NCBI GenBank assembly: GCA_005882415.1
Contig: VBAE01000071.1
Coordinates: 1-7,373, forward strand
Source: Alphaproteobacteria bacterium
Lineage (GTDB): Bacteria > Pseudomonadota > Alphaproteobacteria > Sphingomonadales > Sphingomonadaceae
Direction of reading: 5' to 3'
Length of the DNA stretch: 7,373 nucleotides
Shown: in pieces, positions 5,040 through 7,373 of the stretch
How the letters are laid out: each line of letters starts with the position of its first letter
Position numbering within the stretch: the stretch's first letter is position 1
Notes under the pieces: model-generated
Seen by the model: the letters and a program-made list of their open reading frames with translations, nothing else
Told to the model about the DNA's origin: nothing
The model's database searches: none
Translations under genes and position numbers: made by a program

Positions 5040-6263
5040 TTGGCTACGAAGAAGAAGAACGCGTTCTATGCGCAGTCCGGTGGCGTGACCGCCGTGATCA
5101 ACGCCTCCGCGTGCGGCGTGATCCAGACCGCGCGCGCCAACAAGGACAAGATCGGCAAGGTCTACGCGGGCCTGAACGGAATCATCGGCGCGCTGACCGA
5201 AGACCTGATCGACACCAGCAAGGAATCGGCTGCCGCGATCGCGGCGTACAAGCTCAAGTCGCTGGAGGCGAACAGGCGCGAGTACGAACGGCTGATCGAG
5301 GTCTTCAAGGCGCACGACATCGGCTACTTCTTCTACAACGGCGGCGGCGATTCGGCCGATACCTGCTACAAGGTCTCGCAGCTCTCCGAGGCAATGGGCT
5401 ACCCGATCCAGGCGATCCACGTGCCCAAGACGGTGGACAACGACCTGCCGATCACCGACTGCTGCCCCGGTTTCGGCTCGGTGGCGAAGTACGTGGCGGT
5501 GTCGGCGCTCGAAGCTTCGTTCGACGTCCGCTCCATGGCCAAGACGTCGACCAAGGTCTTCGTTCTCGAAGTGATGGGGCGCCATGCCGGCTGGATCGCC
5601 GCGGCAGGCGGCTTGATCGAAGACCACGGCATCCCTGTCGTCGTGCTGTTCCCCGAAATCGAATTCGACGAAGCGAAATTCCTCGCGCGCGTGGACGCGC
5701 TGGTGAAGAAGCACGGCTACGTGACGGTCGTGGTCTCCGAAGGCTGCCACTACCCCGATGGCAAATTCCTCGCCGAGCAGGGCACGAAGGACGCGTTCGG
5801 CCATGCGCAGCTCGGTGGCGCGGCGCCGGTGGTCGCGAACATGGTGAAGAAGGCGCACGGCTACAAGTTCCACTGGGCAGTGGCCGACTACCTGCAGCGC
5901 GCGGCGCGTCACGTCGCGTCGAAGACGGATGTCAAGCAGGCATACGAGCTGGGCGCGGCGGCCGTGAAGCTCGCGCTCAAGGGCCACAACGCGGTGATGC
6001 CCACCGTCGACCGCATCAGCGACAAACCCTACAAATACAGGATCGGCATGGCGCAGCTGTCGAAGGTGGCGAACGTCGAGAAATTCATGCCGCGCGACTT
6101 CATCACCGCCGACGGTTTCGGCATCACCGAGAAGTGCAAGCGCTACCTGCTGCCGCTGATCCAGGGTGAGGACTACCCGAAGTACGCGGGCGGTGTGCCG
6201 GTGTACCAGACGCTGAAGAACGTGCCCGTGCCCAAGAAGCTCGCGGGTTTCGAACTCAAGTGA
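5040..6263 (+). CDS. pfp: pyrophosphate-dependent 6-phosphofructokinase
   Basis: 407 residues, cytoplasmic. The enzyme interconverts fructose 6-phosphate + PPi and fructose 1,6-bisphosphate + Pi; being reversible it can serve glycolysis or gluconeogenesis. The phosphofructokinase fold is shown by GGVTAVINAS near the N-terminus, GGGDS at 101-105, PKTVDND at 129-135 and VMGRHAGW from 178. PPi use is indicated by Lys130 in PKTVDND (ATP enzymes have PGTIDND) and by Asp104 after the glycines, where ATP enzymes carry Gly. The GGGDSADT form, rather than GGDDS, matches the Xanthomonas-type PFP as I remember it. The TTG start may lower translation, although the ribosome binding site is strong. The gene lies alone between two palindromes of one family, with 116 bp from pepN and 55 bp to the S9 peptidase start, so it is likely transcribed separately. 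The family call is secure; cofactor choice is inferred from motifs. Confidence 0.93.
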   Translation: MATKKKNAFYAQSGGVTAVINASACGVIQTARANKDKIGKVYAGLNGIIGALTEDLIDTSKESAAAIAAYKLKSLEANRREYERLIEVFKAHDIGYFFYNGGGDSADTCYKVSQLSEAMGYPIQAIHVPKTVDNDLPITDCCPGFGSVAKYVAVSALEASFDVRSMAKTSTKVFVLEVMGRHAGWIAAAGGLIEDHGIPVVVLFPEIEFDEAKFLARVDALVKKHGYVTVVVSEGCHYPDGKFLAEQGTKDAFGHAQLGGAAPVVANMVKKAHGYKFHWAVADYLQRAARHVASKTDVKQAYELGAAAVKLALKGHNAVMPTVDRISDKPYKYRIGMAQLSKVANVEKFMPRDFITADGFGITEKCKRYLLPLIQGEDYPKYAGGVPVYQTLKNVPVPKKLAGFELK

Positions 6264-6265
6264 AA

Positions 6266-6369
6266 GACCGAACGCAAAGGTCGCCAAGGAATCGCAAAGT
6301 ACGCGAAGGAAAATCCAGATGAATCTTTTGCGATCTTTGCGCGTCCTTTGCGCCCTTTGCGTTCCGGTC
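6266..6369. repeat. imperfect palindrome of CGCAAAGGA-type units, copy 2, overlapping the S9 gene start
   Basis: The outer arms GACCGAACGCAAAGG (6266-6280) and CCTTTGCGTTCCGGTC (6354-6369) pair with a single bulged base. Inner units (CGCCAAGGA, TCGCAAAG, CGCGAAGGA on the left; TTTGCGATC, TTTGCGCGTCC, TTTGCGCC on the right) pair imperfectly. CCGAACGCAAAGGTCGC at 6268-6284 is the exact reverse complement of 5005-5021 in copy 1, so both belong to one family. It begins 2 nt after the pfp stop. Unlike copy 1 it runs into a gene: the start codon at 6319 lies in its centre and the right arm is coding. Confidence 0.82.
6306..6310 (+). promoter_or_regulatory. ribosome binding site of the S9 peptidase, inside the palindrome
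   Basis: AAGGA lies 8 nt before ATG 6319 and is the end of a repeat unit (CGCGAAGGA) in the left half of palindrome copy 2. If the arms pair in the mRNA, the site would be in or beside the stem base near the loop. Confidence 0.65.
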
Positions 6370-7373
6370 TTCGCATTCGCGCAGGCGCCGCAGCCGCCGC
6401 AACGCCTCGCGCCTGGCGACAACCTCGTCGTCGAAGGCATCCCCGCCATCCCGGCGAGCCTGGCGGAGAAGGCGGGACGCTACGGTGACGTGCGATCGGC
6501 CTTCGTGCAAAGCTGGAACCCCAAGCGCCGCGAGATGCTGGTCCTCACGCGCTTCTCGGAGACGGCGCAGGTGCACATCGTGCGCCGGCCCGAAGGCGAC
6601 CGCACGCAGCTCACGTTCTTTCCCGACCGCGTCGCGGGTGCGTCGTTCCAGCCCGTCGAAGGCCGCTACTTCGTGTTCACCAAGGACGTCGGCGGCGGGG
6701 AGTGGTTCCAGCTGTATCGCTACGACATGGAAGGCGGCGCGATCACGCTGCTGACCGACGGCAAGTCGCGCAACGAATCGCCGGTGTTCAGCCGCGACGG
6801 CAGGCGCATCGCGTACACGTCCACTCGCAGGACCGGCCGAGACAGCGACGTGTACGTCATGGACCCGCTGGATCCGAAGAGCGACAAGCTCGTTATGCAG
6901 GTCGAAGGCGGTGGGTGGGCGCCGCTGGACTGGTCGCCGGACGGACGCCAGCTGGTCGTCATCGAATACCTCTCGATCAACGAGTCGCGGCTGTGGCTGG
7001 TGGATGCCGCCACCGGCGAGAAGAAGCTGCTGACCGACCCCGGACGCGAGCCGGTGTCTTACGGCGGCGCGCGTTTTTCGGCGGACGGCCGCAGCCTCTT
7101 CGTCACGACCGACAGGGACTTCGAGTTCCAGCGCCTGGCGATGATGGACCTTGCGACGAAGCAGCTTCGCTTCGTGACGGGCGACATCCACTGGGACATC
7201 GGCGACTTTGCTCTGTCGCGCGACGGCCGCCAGCTGGCGTTCGTCGCGAACGAGGCCGGCACGAGCCGCCTGTACCTGATGGACACACGCACGCTGCGCC
7301 ACCACCCCGTCGCCGGCTTGCCCAACGGCGTGACGTTCGGGCTCGAATGGCACGAGAACAACCGCGACCTCGC
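6319..7373 (+). CDS. secreted S9-family (prolyl-oligopeptidase-like) peptidase, N-terminal part
   Basis: 351 codons are present with no stop; the gene continues beyond the window. The start MNLLRSLRVLCALCV followed by PVFAFA-QAP is a Sec signal peptide with an A-F-A site after residue 21, so the protein is probably periplasmic or secreted. After a short linker (PGDNLVVEGIPAIPASL) comes a beta-propeller with repeated F-S-D-GR-L/I-A/F strands of the PD40/TolB type, seen near residues 154-185 (SPVFSRDGRRIAYTS), 200-235 (DWSPDGRQLVV), 248-285 (ARFSADGRSLFVTTD) and 295-330 (ALSRDGRQLAFVA). MLVLTRFSETAQVHIVRRPE and LTFFPDRVAGASF resemble the N-terminal domain of bacterial S9 peptidases. The catalytic Ser-Asp-His domain would lie downstream and is not seen, so a non-peptidase propeller protein is still possible. 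The start and signal peptide are encoded by palindrome copy 2. Confidence 0.85.
   Translation, partial: MNLLRSLRVLCALCVPVFAFAQAPQPPQRLAPGDNLVVEGIPAIPASLAEKAGRYGDVRSAFVQSWNPKRREMLVLTRFSETAQVHIVRRPEGDRTQLTFFPDRVAGASFQPVEGRYFVFTKDVGGGEWFQLYRYDMEGGAITLLTDGKSRNESPVFSRDGRRIAYTSTRRTGRDSDVYVMDPLDPKSDKLVMQVEGGGWAPLDWSPDGRQLVVIEYLSINESRLWLVDAATGEKKLLTDPGREPVSYGGARFSADGRSLFVTTDRDFEFQRLAMMDLATKQLRFVTGDIHWDIGDFALSRDGRQLAFVANEAGTSRLYLMDTRTLRHHPVAGLPNGVTFGLEWHENNRDL

Noticed and set aside
4926..6449. 507-residue minus-strand frame opposite pfp
   Set aside because: Both ends are translations of the intergenic palindromes (FRVLCVLCAFCV-type strings) and the middle mirrors pfp codons. No independent family features.
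1..7373. a new multi-gene system such as defence, secretion or biosynthetic cluster
   Set aside because: The genes are housekeeping or single enzymes with unrelated roles and no shared module; the novelty lies in individual features, not in a system.

Overview
This is a 7.4-kb, GC-rich (by eye roughly two-thirds G+C) chromosomal segment from a Gram-negative proteobacterium. The release factor and aminopeptidase sequences, the XPP-type pyrophosphate phosphofructokinase and the two families of small intergenic palindromes suggest Burkholderiales (Comamonadaceae-like) or a relative. That placement rests on remembered family sequences, not on a search. All supported genes lie on the + strand; the long minus-strand reading frames are GC-driven shadows.

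Layout: (1) the last 38 codons of an alpha/beta-hydrolase (1-118); (2) a secreted or periplasmic DUF2927-like protein with a C-terminal Sel1-like repeat and an HExxH motif (240-1160); (3) a 79-bp spacer with three closely packed hairpins, the first a REP-like palindrome; (4) prfB, peptide chain release factor 2 (1240-2344), with the complete autoregulatory +1 programmed frameshift at codon 28; (5) pepN, aminopeptidase N (2372-4923), which carries all catalytic motifs but has lost about 100 nt near its 5' end, throwing the start and the body into different frames; (6) pfp, pyrophosphate-dependent phosphofructokinase (5040-6263), starting at TTG; (7) the signal peptide and N-terminal beta-propeller of a secreted S9-family (prolyl-oligopeptidase-like) peptidase that runs off the window (6319-7373).

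Two imperfect palindromes of the same family, built from CGCAAAGGA-like units, sit on either side of pfp (4938-5021 and 6266-6369). The second overlaps the next gene: its centre supplies the Shine-Dalgarno and start codon, and its right arm is translated as most of the signal peptide of the S9 peptidase.

Functionally these are housekeeping genes: translation termination, peptide breakdown (PepN in the cytoplasm, the S9 enzyme probably in the periplasm) and central carbon metabolism. prfB and pepN are only 27 bp apart and may be co-transcribed; pfp is set off by the palindromes. I see no RNA gene, CRISPR array, insertion sequence or defence system, and no new multi-gene system. The points most worth checking are the broken pepN, the repeat-encoded signal peptide and the HExxH motif in the DUF2927 protein.
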